Shown here in pieces: positions 1 through 5,868 of a stretch of 5,868 nucleotides of DNA. The position numbers and the translations under genes were made by a program. Below the pieces are notes generated by a model. That model worked only from the letters and a program-made list of their open reading frames with translations, made no database searches and was not told the DNA's origin. How positions within the stretch are numbered: position 1 is the stretch's first letter; each line of letters begins with the position of its first letter. Origin of the DNA: Candidatus Latescibacterota bacterium (GTDB lineage: Bacteria > Latescibacterota > UBA2968 > UBA8231); contig DPVW01000195.1 of the NCBI GenBank assembly GCA_003529325.1, forward strand, positions 509 through 6,376. The letters are read 5' to 3'.

Positions 1-8
1 TCGGTTAG

Positions 9-1100
9 ATGGCGGCCCGGGTACCATCACCGACCGTGAAGGCTGGCGGTCGACTACATGAAGCGCACCCACTTGCTGCTGACCTCGAGTTCATCCTTGA
101 GATGGCAGAAGACGACATACGGGTGCTTGATGGCGCCAAACTCTTCGTAACTGGTGGCACAGGCTTCATTGGCACCTGGCTGCTCGAGGCACTCATCTGG
201 TCAAGGCGTCGCAACGGCGTGGGACCGGAGATCGAGGTTCTGACCCGCGACCCGTCTGCGTTTTCCACCCGTTCACCACATCTCGCGGGTGCCGACTCCA
301 TACGACTGACGAAGGGGGATGTCCTGGAGCCTCTCGAGGCAGCAACGACACCCGACGCCATCATCCATGGAGCAACTCCTGTCAACGAGGCGATCAAACG
401 GGAGAACCCAAGGCTCCTGCTTGACACCATCATCGATGGCATGCGGAATGTTCTCGGTCTGGCAGCTAGTGGCGACCGGCCGCGGATGCTGTTCACCAGT
501 TCTGGAGCGGTATACGGCCGTCTTCCTCCTGAGTTGAGTCACGTCTCCGAGGAATTCATGGGAGGACCCGACCCCATGGAACCCGGGAGCGTCTACAGCG
601 AGGGAAAGCGGGTCGCCGAACTATTGGGATCTATCGCGAATGCCAAAGGAGATGCGAGAGTCGTCACCGCCAGGCAATTTGCGCTGGTCGGCCCCTACCT
701 GCCGATCGATGCCCACTTCGCCGCCGGAAACTTCATTCGAGATGCACTGTCCGGCGGTCCGATCATCGTTGAAGGCGACGGTACGGCCTTCCGTTCATAC
801 CAGTATGCAGCCGACATGGTGATCTGGTTGCTTGCTCTACTCGTCCGAGGAGAGCCTGGTCGTTCCTACAACGTTGGATCCCCCGACGCGATTGACATCG
901 CAAGCCTCGCCCGGTTGATAGCGGCCCAAACTCCTGGGACACCGTCCGTCGAGATCAGGGGGACACCGGTTGCCGGGAGGCTGGGCGAACGCTATGTCCC
1001 ATCGGTCGATCGTGCGAGCGACGAACTGGGGCTAGTGAACCAGATCGGCCTTGACGAAGGAGTTCGACGGACAATGGCGTGGCACCGAAACGCTCATTGA
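9..1100 (+). CDS. NAD(P)-dependent epimerase/dehydratase (extended SDR), nucleotide-sugar type
   Basis: This is a 363-aa extended short-chain dehydrogenase/reductase, probably cytosolic, acting as an epimerase, dehydratase or reductase on a nucleotide sugar. The Rossmann nucleotide-binding motif TGGTGFIG lies at residues 48-55. The catalytic set is visible as Ser164/Ser165 in FTSSGAVYG and Tyr196-xxx-Lys200 in YSEGK. A C-terminal substrate-domain signature, GDGTAFRSYQYAADM, spans about 256-270, and YNVGS follows at 287-291. The Rossmann motif sits unusually far in. The stretch before it (PLAADLEFIL, 21-30) resembles an N-terminal extension I associate with SDRs of polysaccharide clusters, so I keep the first ATG. 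That ATG directly follows an in-frame TAG at 6-8, and no ribosome site can be judged so near the edge. GTG at 36 or ATG at 102 are alternatives. The gene is convergent with the other genes here, so it belongs to a separate transcript. The exact substrate is unknown; reduction or epimerisation of the RfbH-derived sugar is an inference from context. Confidence 0.88.
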   Translation: MAARVPSPTVKAGGRLHEAHPLAADLEFILEMAEDDIRVLDGAKLFVTGGTGFIGTWLLEALIWSRRRNGVGPEIEVLTRDPSAFSTRSPHLAGADSIRLTKGDVLEPLEAATTPDAIIHGATPVNEAIKRENPRLLLDTIIDGMRNVLGLAASGDRPRMLFTSSGAVYGRLPPELSHVSEEFMGGPDPMEPGSVYSEGKRVAELLGSIANAKGDARVVTARQFALVGPYLPIDAHFAAGNFIRDALSGGPIIVEGDGTAFRSYQYAADMVIWLLALLVRGEPGRSYNVGSPDAIDIASLARLIAAQTPGTPSVEIRGTPVAGRLGERYVPSVDRASDELGLVNQIGLDEGVRRTMAWHRNAH

Positions 1101-1232
1101 ACTTGTCGTCACGGGTGACTGACGGTGACCCGCTGATCATGTCTAGGTGCAAACCATGGATGCCGAACTATGGCCAGACGCCCACGGGTGGCAAAGACCC
1201 GCGATGGCATCAGGTCGATCTGTAAGTGACTC
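1101..1232. other. Convergent intergenic gap
   Basis: About 130 nt separate the stop codons of the SDR gene and the methyltransferase gene, which face each other. I see no convincing small ORF, tRNA or promoter in it. The only structure I can point to is an imperfect hairpin near its left end, listed separately. The small ORFs crossing it run into the methyltransferase gene and look like chance frames. Confidence 0.6.
1112..1132. terminator. Weak hairpin, possible bidirectional terminator
   Basis: CGGGT at 1112-1116 pairs with ACCCG at 1128-1132. After one G-G mismatch, AC (1118-1119) pairs with GT (1125-1126) around a 5-nt loop. It begins 12 nt after the SDR stop codon, where a terminator between convergent genes would be expected. 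There is no T-tract on either side, so it does not look like a classical intrinsic terminator, and a chance inverted repeat is quite possible. Confidence 0.22.
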
Positions 1233-2309
1233 TCACACCGCTTCGGCAACGGCAACGATGTTTCCGAGCGGCACAGTGAGAGCGAGTTCAGGGACCCGAG
1301 AGAGCCACCTCGGTTCTAAGCCGAGCATCGAGAGCCCGGTTGCGAGCAGGTGACGGACACTGAAGGTATTGAAGGTGGAGCGAACTTTCAACACCTTGAA
1401 GTCACTGGACTCGATGAGGGTCGTGAGCGTGCGCCGGGAGAACAACTGTGGATGCTGCAGCCGAAATGGCGGCCACTTGCGACCCAGAACCCGGCGAAGG
1501 AAGGAAGCCTCGTTGTGGACGACCACTGCCAGGATGCCGCCTGCAGCCATGCGCTTCCGTAGGCCGATCAGGTCGTCCCTGGGATTTGTCAGGTGGTCCA
1601 GTACATGGACGAGGAACAGTCGGTCCACCTGTATTCCCGGTTCCACTTCGTCGATTGAATCGAGTACGACGGTGTCGATACCGGGTGCCAGGAGCCGCAG
1701 AGTGTCATGGGTGGTGCGGTTCGGTTCGACGAGTACCAACTTCGAGATCGAACCACGCTCGACAGCGAGCTTGGCAGCGAGACCGATGTCTGGTCCGATC
1801 TCCAGATAGACGCCATCCATGGGCGCGAATTTCTCCATTGCTGCTACATAGCGACTCTGAGTCTTTCGGAGCAGATGTTGGGGCACCCCACTGGTGTTGT
1901 CCTCCATGTCCGAATAGGCGTGGGCAATCAGGTCGTGGCGAAGGTACTCAGCGTTGTAGAGAAGCCCGCAGGATCCACATCGTACGTAGTCGAAGAAGAA
2001 ATCATCGCGACGAAACCCGCCCCAATACTCGTCGATCACGTCGCCTGAGTCGATTGCCAGGTCAACCTTGGAGCGAACCTCGACTCGACAGTCAGCCGAT
2101 GGACTTCCACATGACGGACAGTCGCGAGGGACCACCGGGCCCATTGGCTCCGCCTGGTCCTGGGTGGAACCTTGGTCTACATGGTCGTCTCGACCTGTCT
2201 GATCCTCAGGGTGAATGTCATTTTCGGTCAAAGCTTCTCCAGTCGCTGCGCACGCGGGCGTTCCACGTGAGTTGCCTGTCGGTTCCTCAGGCGTCCTTCC
2301 TGCCCTCAC
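1233..2309 (-). CDS. Class I SAM-dependent methyltransferase with N-terminal CxxC/CxxC motif
   Basis: This is a putative methyltransferase of up to 358 aa, probably modifying a sugar or sugar-linked intermediate of this locus. An N-terminal module has CPSC (Cys64, Cys67) and CGSC (Cys111, Cys114), spaced as a likely zinc site. The Rossmann methyltransferase core follows. SAM motif I is YLEIGPDIG (168-176), the acidic strand end is LVLVEPN (191-197, Glu195), and HVLDHLTNP with a glycine turn AAGGIL spans about 235-260. HPQLFS (286-291) resembles the late His/Phe-Ser motif common in this family. Motif I is less glycine-rich than the usual ExGxGxG. The longest start is GTG at 2309, 3 nt after the transketolase stop. 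It fits the tight operon but has no clear ribosome site. TTG at 2231 and ATG at 2144 both have GGAG upstream, and the first 55 residues look low-complexity. The true protein may therefore begin near residue 27 or 56. Whether it is an O- or C-methyltransferase, and its substrate, are not decided by the sequence. Confidence 0.82.
   Translation of the reverse strand: MRAGRTPEEPTGNSRGTPACAATGEALTENDIHPEDQTGRDDHVDQGSTQDQAEPMGPVVPRDCPSCGSPSADCRVEVRSKVDLAIDSGDVIDEYWGGFRRDDFFFDYVRCGSCGLLYNAEYLRHDLIAHAYSDMEDNTSGVPQHLLRKTQSRYVAAMEKFAPMDGVYLEIGPDIGLAAKLAVERGSISKLVLVEPNRTTHDTLRLLAPGIDTVVLDSIDEVEPGIQVDRLFLVHVLDHLTNPRDDLIGLRKRMAAGGILAVVVHNEASFLRRVLGRKWPPFRLQHPQLFSRRTLTTLIESSDFKVLKVRSTFNTFSVRHLLATGLSMLGLEPRWLSRVPELALTVPLGNIVAVAEAV
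2148..2151 (-). promoter_or_regulatory. Candidate ribosome binding site for internal methyltransferase start (ATG 2144)
   Basis: A GGAG on the minus strand lies 3 nt before the ATG at 2144-2142. That start would leave 8 residues before the first CxxC, a natural length for the module. The spacing is short, so the site is only suggestive. Confidence 0.3.
2237..2240 (-). promoter_or_regulatory. Candidate ribosome binding site for internal methyltransferase start (TTG 2231)
   Basis: A GGAG on the minus strand lies 5 nt before a TTG codon at 2231-2229 that is in frame with the methyltransferase. This is better Shine-Dalgarno spacing than at either alternative start, but TTG is a rarer start codon. 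Confidence 0.3.
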
Positions 2310-2312
2310 CGC

Positions 2313-3230
2313 TCAGGGGCGCCCGAGGAGAGATTGAACCGCTTCGATCACCGCATCGGTCGTCAAGCCGGCTGACTCCCACATGTAGGCGCTATCTCCA
2401 ATAGCGGCAGGGTGGGCAGCGGGGACGCCAACCTTCCTCAGGTGCGGGATCTCGCCGCAGGCTATGACGGCGTCGAGCACGGCGGTTCCCAGCCCGCCAT
2501 TGACGGAGTGTTCCTCCACGGTCACCAGGCCTCGTCCGATTGCGGCCTTGAGGCACTCGGGGCTCAGTGGTCGAAGAAACGGAACGGACAGCACTTCGAC
2601 CTCGATACCCAAGTCCGACAGTCGGTCGTGAGCCTCCAATGCGAGGCTGAGCACTGATCCGCTGGCTGCAATGGTGAGATCGGAGCCACGCCTCAGGCTG
2701 ATTGCGTCACCCCAGGAGAAATTCGTCGTTTCGACGTGGAAGGTCTCCTCGCCCTCTTTTCTCAACCGAAGATAAGCAGGGCCTTCGTTGCGAAGCAGCA
2801 TTCTCGTGATCAGATTCGTCTCAAGAGGGTCGGCCGGACAGATGACGTCAATTCCGGGGATCGCACGCATGATGGCCAAATCTTCCAGGCCGAAGTGACT
2901 GTAGCCATCGAATCCGTAGGCAAACCCAGCGCCGACTGACACGATGGTCACGTTGTGCCCGTGATAGGCGATGTCGTTGCGGATCTGTTCGAGACAGCGA
3001 AACGTCGGAAAATTGGCAATGGAGTAGACGAATACGTTTCGACCTGAGGCTGCGAGTCCGGCGGCCACACCGATCATGGATTGTTCGGCAACACCACAGT
3101 TGAGAAACTGAGACGGCAGCTCATCCGCGAATTCTTCGATCACATTGAATCCCAGATCACCGGTCAACAGCATGACGGACGAATCACGGCGAGCCTCGTC
3201 AAGCAATGTCGCGATGAATGTCTTTCTCAT
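2313..3230 (-). CDS. Transketolase, C-terminal subunit (pyrimidine-binding and C-terminal domains)
   Basis: This is a 305-aa C-terminal half of a split, thiamine-diphosphate-dependent transketolase. It is expected to form an active cytosolic complex with the N-terminal subunit encoded just upstream. The pyrimidine-binding domain contains the conserved catalytic glutamate in NCGVAEQSMIGVAAGLA (Glu49), which activates the cofactor. YGFDGYSHFGLEDLAIMR (105-122, with His112) and PGIDVICPAD (125-134) are the typical transketolase/DXS-like signatures. LTIAASGSV (185-193) opens the C-terminal domain, which contains VEEH (238-241) and runs to the end. The length is normal for this half. The ATG overlaps the stop of the N-terminal subunit by one base (TAATG) and has a GAGGG about 6 nt upstream, so the start is secure and translation is probably coupled for equal amounts. 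It sits between an RfbH-type operon start and a methyltransferase, so a role in sugar branching or chain extension is more likely than central pentose metabolism, although that is inferred. Confidence 0.93.
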   Translation of the reverse strand: MRKTFIATLLDEARRDSSVMLLTGDLGFNVIEEFADELPSQFLNCGVAEQSMIGVAAGLAASGRNVFVYSIANFPTFRCLEQIRNDIAYHGHNVTIVSVGAGFAYGFDGYSHFGLEDLAIMRAIPGIDVICPADPLETNLITRMLLRNEGPAYLRLRKEGEETFHVETTNFSWGDAISLRRGSDLTIAASGSVLSLALEAHDRLSDLGIEVEVLSVPFLRPLSPECLKAAIGRGLVTVEEHSVNGGLGTAVLDAVIACGEIPHLRKVGVPAAHPAAIGDSAYMWESAGLTTDAVIEAVQSLLGRP

Positions 3231-4051
3231 TATTGACCCTCGGACTCGAGCGAGCGGATGGCCTTGGCGAGGTCCTCATCAGATGGCGATTGATAGTGCC
3301 AAAGAACCTGGTTCTCCATGAACTCCACACCTTTGCCTTTGATCGTCTTGGCGATTATGCAGGTAGGCATGGCGGCTGTGGACGCTAGAGACTGCTCCAA
3401 TTCGTCGTGACTGTGTCCGTCGATCGTGACGACATTCCACCCGAACGCTTCCCACTTGGCGGCGAGCGGCTCGAGCGCCAGGGTATTCTCAGTGGTAGTT
3501 AATGATTGCAGTCCGTTCCGATCGATGATCACTGTCAACGCACGCAGATCGTGGTGAGCACCGAGAAGGGCAGACTCCCAATTGGATCCTTCATCGATCT
3601 CGCCGTCGGAGAGTAGGGCGAACGTCCGGCGTTCAGAACCGTCACGTGAGGCCGCTATCGCGGAACCAACTGCAAACGGAAGTCCGTGACCCAACGAACC
3701 TGTCGAAAACTCGACGCCCGGTACACCGACGGTGACATGACCGATCAGGGGCGAACCATCGGTGCAGTATTCTTTCAACATGCTCACTGGAATAAAGCCG
3801 GAGTTAGCGAGGGTTGCATACACCGCTGCTGCACAGTGGCCCTTGGATATGATTACTCGGTCTCGGTCTTCAGCCCTGGGATTCAGAGGGTCGACTTTGG
3901 CGATGCTGTGGTAGAGCACCGCCAGGATATCGACACAGCAGAGTGATGATCCGACGTGAGATTTGCGTGCTCTATGTGTCATGCGCAGGACATCACGCCT
4001 CACGGCGTTGGATAGTTCCAGGGAGCTGGCCAATGTCCTGTGTTTCTTCAT
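3230..4051 (-). CDS. Transketolase, N-terminal subunit (ThDP diphosphate-binding domain)
   Basis: This is a 273-aa N-terminal half of a split transketolase, which binds the diphosphate of thiamine diphosphate through Mg2+. Conserved features in order are: SHVGSSLCCVDILAVLY (31-47, His32), SKGH (69-72), TGSLGHGL (117-124, His122), and the cofactor motif SDGEIDEGSNW (148-158) closed by DRNG (177-180, Asn179). KTIKGKGVEFMEN (235-247) and WHYQSP (251-256) follow near the C-terminus. The first motif residue is Ser rather than the Gly of GDG, a variant I recognise from split transketolases, so I do not treat it as a defect. The ATG overlaps the glycosyltransferase stop by 4 nt (ATGA) and has no obvious ribosome site of its own, which points to translational coupling. 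The partner half follows with a 1-nt overlap. The family transfers a two-carbon ketol unit. Here the acceptor may be the 4-keto sugar made by RfbH, but no motif proves this. Confidence 0.93.
   Translation of the reverse strand: MKKHRTLASSLELSNAVRRDVLRMTHRARKSHVGSSLCCVDILAVLYHSIAKVDPLNPRAEDRDRVIISKGHCAAAVYATLANSGFIPVSMLKEYCTDGSPLIGHVTVGVPGVEFSTGSLGHGLPFAVGSAIAASRDGSERRTFALLSDGEIDEGSNWESALLGAHHDLRALTVIIDRNGLQSLTTTENTLALEPLAAKWEAFGWNVVTIDGHSHDELEQSLASTAAMPTCIIAKTIKGKGVEFMENQVLWHYQSPSDEDLAKAIRSLESEGQ
3237..3241 (-). promoter_or_regulatory. Ribosome binding site for transketolase C-terminal subunit
   Basis: GAGGG on the minus strand lies 6 nt before the ATG at 3230 and inside the last codons of the upstream subunit. 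It supports this start within the TAATG stop/start overlap. Confidence 0.5.
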
Positions 4052-5094
4052 GTCAGTGAATTGGGCGCCGTGGTTATCGGGCCATCGAGTATCGCTCTGC
4101 CGTCGCGGATGGTCCGACGGACAATGAACTGTGGTCGACCTTGTACCTCGTCAAAGATGAGACCGACATACTGAGCCATGATCCCCAGGAAAAAGGTCAC
4201 AATGCCAAATGTTAGAAGTTGGACACAGAGAAGAGTGCCAAAGCCTGGAAACGGTACGCCGTTGAGTACGAAGTTGATTCCGAGTCCGACGATCCCCATC
4301 AGTGCGGCGGTTGATAGGAACATCCCGAATAGTGGAATGAGCCGTAGGAGCACTCGCGAGGAAGACAGGAGAGAATTGACAGCGGTCCTGATCAAGCGCC
4401 AGGTTTCCGTCTTGGTCTCTCCGGCAAAGCGCTCGGGTCGTTCGTAGACGACGCCGATAGATCGGAAGCCTGTCCACGCAATCAGGTTCCGGAGGAATCG
4501 ATTACGCTCCGGCATTGCATTCGCTGTGTTATAGACGACGCGGTCGACGAGCCGAAAGTCGCTGACGTTCCGGGTTACGGCGTCATCGGACAACTTCGCC
4601 AACAGCCAGTAGTACAGCTGAGAATTGAGGCGCCGGATCGGGCCAGTTCCATGACGCCGATCCACGATCCCGAAGACGTTGTCGTAACCTTGCTCCCAGA
4701 GTGTCACGAACGTCGGTATCAGTTCCGGCGGATCCTGGAGGTCTGCAGTCATGATGATGCAGGCGTCGCCTGTTGCGTGCGCCATGCCCGCCGACATACC
4801 GTTGTCGCATCCGAAGGTCTTCGACATCTGAAGCACGGTAAAGCGCGAATCGGCGGCGGTGATTGCCGTCAACTTGTCAATTGTATCGTCACTTGATCCG
4901 TTCTCGATGAGGAAGACTTCAAAGTCGTAGTCGGAGAGCTGTGCAAAAATATCAGAGAGTCTGCGCGCTAGTTCGTCAACGCAATCCCGTTCGTTATAGG
5001 CAGGCGCCACGATGGAGATTCTCCGTCGGTGTGTCGGTCGCCGCTCTGTCGGAACGGACCGCGGCCCCGATTCGAGTTGTAGTTCAGGTTCCAT
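4048..5094 (-). CDS. Family 2 glycosyltransferase, polyprenyl-phosphate type, with two C-terminal membrane helices
   Basis: This is a 348-aa GT2 of the DPM1/GtrB-like group, which typically moves a sugar from an activated nucleotide donor to a polyprenyl phosphate at the inner membrane. The GT-A domain starts with RISIVAPAYNER (25-36). ENGSSDDT (64-71) replaces the usual DDGS motif, and the metal-site region is MTADLQDPPELIP (115-127). SDFRLVD (178-184) and ERFAGETKTE (221-230) are typical of this group. Two hydrophobic segments, about 253-278 and 285-313, are likely membrane helices, followed by a short polar tail. The open frame extends to 5400, but I use ATG 5094, 5 nt after the RfbH stop. 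The upstream part overlaps the RfbH gene by about 300 nt and is Arg-rich with no GT2 similarity. An AGGAG lies 12 nt upstream of this ATG. The gene ends in an ATGA overlap with the transketolase gene. The sugar transferred is unknown; either a common glycan sugar or the modified deoxysugar of this locus is possible. Confidence 0.9.
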   Translation of the reverse strand: MEPELQLESGPRSVPTERRPTHRRRISIVAPAYNERDCVDELARRLSDIFAQLSDYDFEVFLIENGSSDDTIDKLTAITAADSRFTVLQMSKTFGCDNGMSAGMAHATGDACIIMTADLQDPPELIPTFVTLWEQGYDNVFGIVDRRHGTGPIRRLNSQLYYWLLAKLSDDAVTRNVSDFRLVDRVVYNTANAMPERNRFLRNLIAWTGFRSIGVVYERPERFAGETKTETWRLIRTAVNSLLSSSRVLLRLIPLFGMFLSTAALMGIVGLGINFVLNGVPFPGFGTLLCVQLLTFGIVTFFLGIMAQYVGLIFDEVQGRPQFIVRRTIRDGRAILDGPITTAPNSLT

Positions 5095-5099
5095 CTTGT

Positions 5100-5868
5100 C
5101 TAACTGCTCCTGGCAAGCGTGTACCCGGAGACGAAATCGTGCAATGTGTCGATAAGGAAGTCGAGTTGTTCGCTGGCCAAGCCCGGATAGACACCAATCC
5201 AGAAAGTTGCGTTGGTGATCAACTCGGCGTTCACCATCGGGCGCACGATTCGATGCGGAATGCCGAGGTACGCAGGGTGGCGTGTCAGATCCCCGCCGAA
5301 CAGTGGTCTTGCATCGATACGGCGGCTCTCGAGATACTCGACGAGTTCCAGCCGGCCAAAGGGAGCTTCGGGGCGCACCGTGATGGCGAAGCCGAACCAA
5401 CTCGGTTCGGAGCCCGGCGTTGCGTCAGGGAGCAACAGGAACTCTTCGAGGTCGGCGAGTCCCTCACGGAGGTACGCCCAGTTCTGTCGTCGGGCGGCGA
5501 TGAAGCCGTCCAACTTGGAGAGTTGGGCCACGCCGATGGCTGCCTGCATCTCGGTGGCCTTCATGTTGTAGCCGATGTGGCTGTACGTGAACTTGTGGTC
5601 GTACCCGTAGGGGAGGTCGCCGAGTTGCCAATCGTAGCGACGGCCACACGTGTTGCTGTCACCTGGGGCGCACCAACAGTCGCGGCCCCAGTCACGGAAA
5701 CTTTCCACGATCTTGCGCATTGGTTTCGTCTTCGTCAACACAGCTCCACCCTCTCCCATCGTGATGTGGTGTGCTGGGTAGAAACTCGCCGTGGCGAGGT
5801 CCCCGAACGAACCGACAGGCTTGCCGTGCCACGTGGCGCCGACAGCGTCGCAGGTGTCCTCGATCACC
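5100..5868 (-). CDS. rfbH: CDP-4-dehydro-6-deoxyglucose 3-dehydratase (E1, RfbH/DdhC/AscC family), C-terminal part
   Basis: This is the last 255 or so residues of a PLP-fold iron-sulfur enzyme. With its reductase partner it removes the C-3 hydroxyl of CDP-4-keto-6-deoxyglucose, giving the 3,6-dideoxy-4-keto sugar used for abequose, paratose, tyvelose, ascarylose and yersiniose. Counting from GTG 5867, [14 protein letters not shown] (28-41) carries His33 where DegT-type aminotransferases have the PLP lysine. Cys6, Cys64, Cys66 and Cys74 match the known C-X57-C-X-C-X7-C [2Fe-2S] motif of this enzyme exactly. [24 protein letters not shown] and TFWIGVYPG are further family blocks. The frame is open to the window edge. 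From family numbering (Cys6 here corresponds to Cys193, and His33 to His220, of the Yersinia enzyme) about 187 residues are missing. The GTG at 5867 is therefore an internal valine codon, not a start. It is first in the visible operon and 5 nt before the GT2 gene. Its CDP-glucose pathway partners (rfbF, rfbG, reductase) are presumably further upstream. Confidence 0.95.
   Translation of the reverse strand, partial: VIEDTCDAVGATWHGKPVGSFGDLATASFYPAHHITMGEGGAVLTKTKPMRKIVESFRDWGRDCWCAPGDSNTCGRRYDWQLGDLPYGYDHKFTYSHIGYNMKATEMQAAIGVAQLSKLDGFIAARRQNWAYLREGLADLEEFLLLPDATPGSEPSWFGFAITVRPEAPFGRLELVEYLESRRIDARPLFGGDLTRHPAYLGIPHRIVRPMVNAELITNATFWIGVYPGLASEQLDFLIDTLHDFVSGYTLARSS
5107..5111 (-). promoter_or_regulatory. 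Possible ribosome binding site for the GT2 gene (ATG 5094)
   Basis: AGGAG on the minus strand lies inside the last codons of rfbH, 12 nt before the ATG at 5094. The spacing is longer than ideal, but it is the only such motif near this start. Together with the 5-nt gap after the rfbH stop it supports 5094 over the far-upstream frame. Confidence 0.4.

Noticed and set aside
5..496. Minus-strand open frame of 163 codons opposite the SDR gene
   Set aside because: It is antisense to the Rossmann motif region, Ser/Arg/Pro-rich and without family features.
1101..1232. Small RNA or small protein in the convergent gap
   Set aside because: I see no promoter-like boxes, no ribosome site with a plausible ORF, and only one weak hairpin.
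1448..2404. Plus-strand open frame of 318 codons opposite the methyltransferase gene
   Set aside because: It is Arg/Pro/Ser-rich with no recognisable motif and lies antisense to a gene with clear methyltransferase motifs. It is a shadow frame of GC-rich coding DNA.
3230..4051. Inactive transketolase because the cofactor motif starts SDG rather than GDG
   Set aside because: The Asp, Glu and Asn ligand positions are present, and the Ser variant is one I recognise in split transketolases.
5095..5400. 102-residue N-terminal extension of the GT2 frame
   Set aside because: It overlaps conserved rfbH coding sequence on the same strand, is Arg/Pro-rich and lacks GT2 similarity. ATG 5094 gives a normal GT2 N-terminus.
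5865..5867. GTG as the start codon of the right-hand gene
   Set aside because: The residues around it (the [10 protein letters not shown] block) are internal to RfbH, with Cys6 being the first iron-sulfur ligand. The gene continues past the window edge.

Overview
This window is part of a surface-polysaccharide or nucleotide-sugar biosynthesis locus. The bacterium is moderately GC-rich, with many GTG/GCC-type codons and little space between genes. The sequence alone does not settle the phylum. An actinobacterium or a GC-rich environmental lineage would fit, but that is only an impression.

Layout: a plus-strand gene at the left (9-1100) encodes an extended short-chain dehydrogenase/reductase of the NDP-sugar epimerase/dehydratase type. 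It converges on a five-gene block that fills the rest of the window on the minus strand. In transcription order (right to left) the block is: (1) the C-terminal part of an RfbH/DdhC-type CDP-4-dehydro-6-deoxyglucose 3-dehydratase, cut by the window edge; (2) a family 2 glycosyltransferase with two C-terminal membrane helices (polyprenyl-phosphate glycosyltransferase type); (3) and (4) the N- and C-terminal halves of a split transketolase; (5) a SAM-dependent methyltransferase with an N-terminal pair of CxxC motifs. The junctions are 5 nt, a 4-nt ATGA overlap, a 1-nt TAATG overlap and, with the longest start, 3 nt, so the block reads as one operon.

The best-supported assignment is RfbH. It has His in place of the PLP lysine and the exact C-X57-C-X-C-X7-C iron-sulfur spacing. 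RfbH makes a CDP-4-keto-3,6-dideoxyhexose intermediate. Two transketolase halves directly downstream suggest that a thiamine-diphosphate enzyme adds a two-carbon unit to this 4-keto sugar, giving a 4-C-branched deoxysugar. The SDR could then reduce or epimerise the product, the methyltransferase could decorate it, and the GT2 could transfer a sugar to a lipid carrier. YerE does a comparable addition in yersiniose biosynthesis, but it belongs to a different ThDP family. This pathway is inferred from gene order and is the most interesting point in the window.

The only non-coding stretch is the roughly 130-nt convergent gap at 1101-1232, which holds one weak hairpin. I see no tRNA, rRNA, mobile element, CRISPR array or promoter that I can support.
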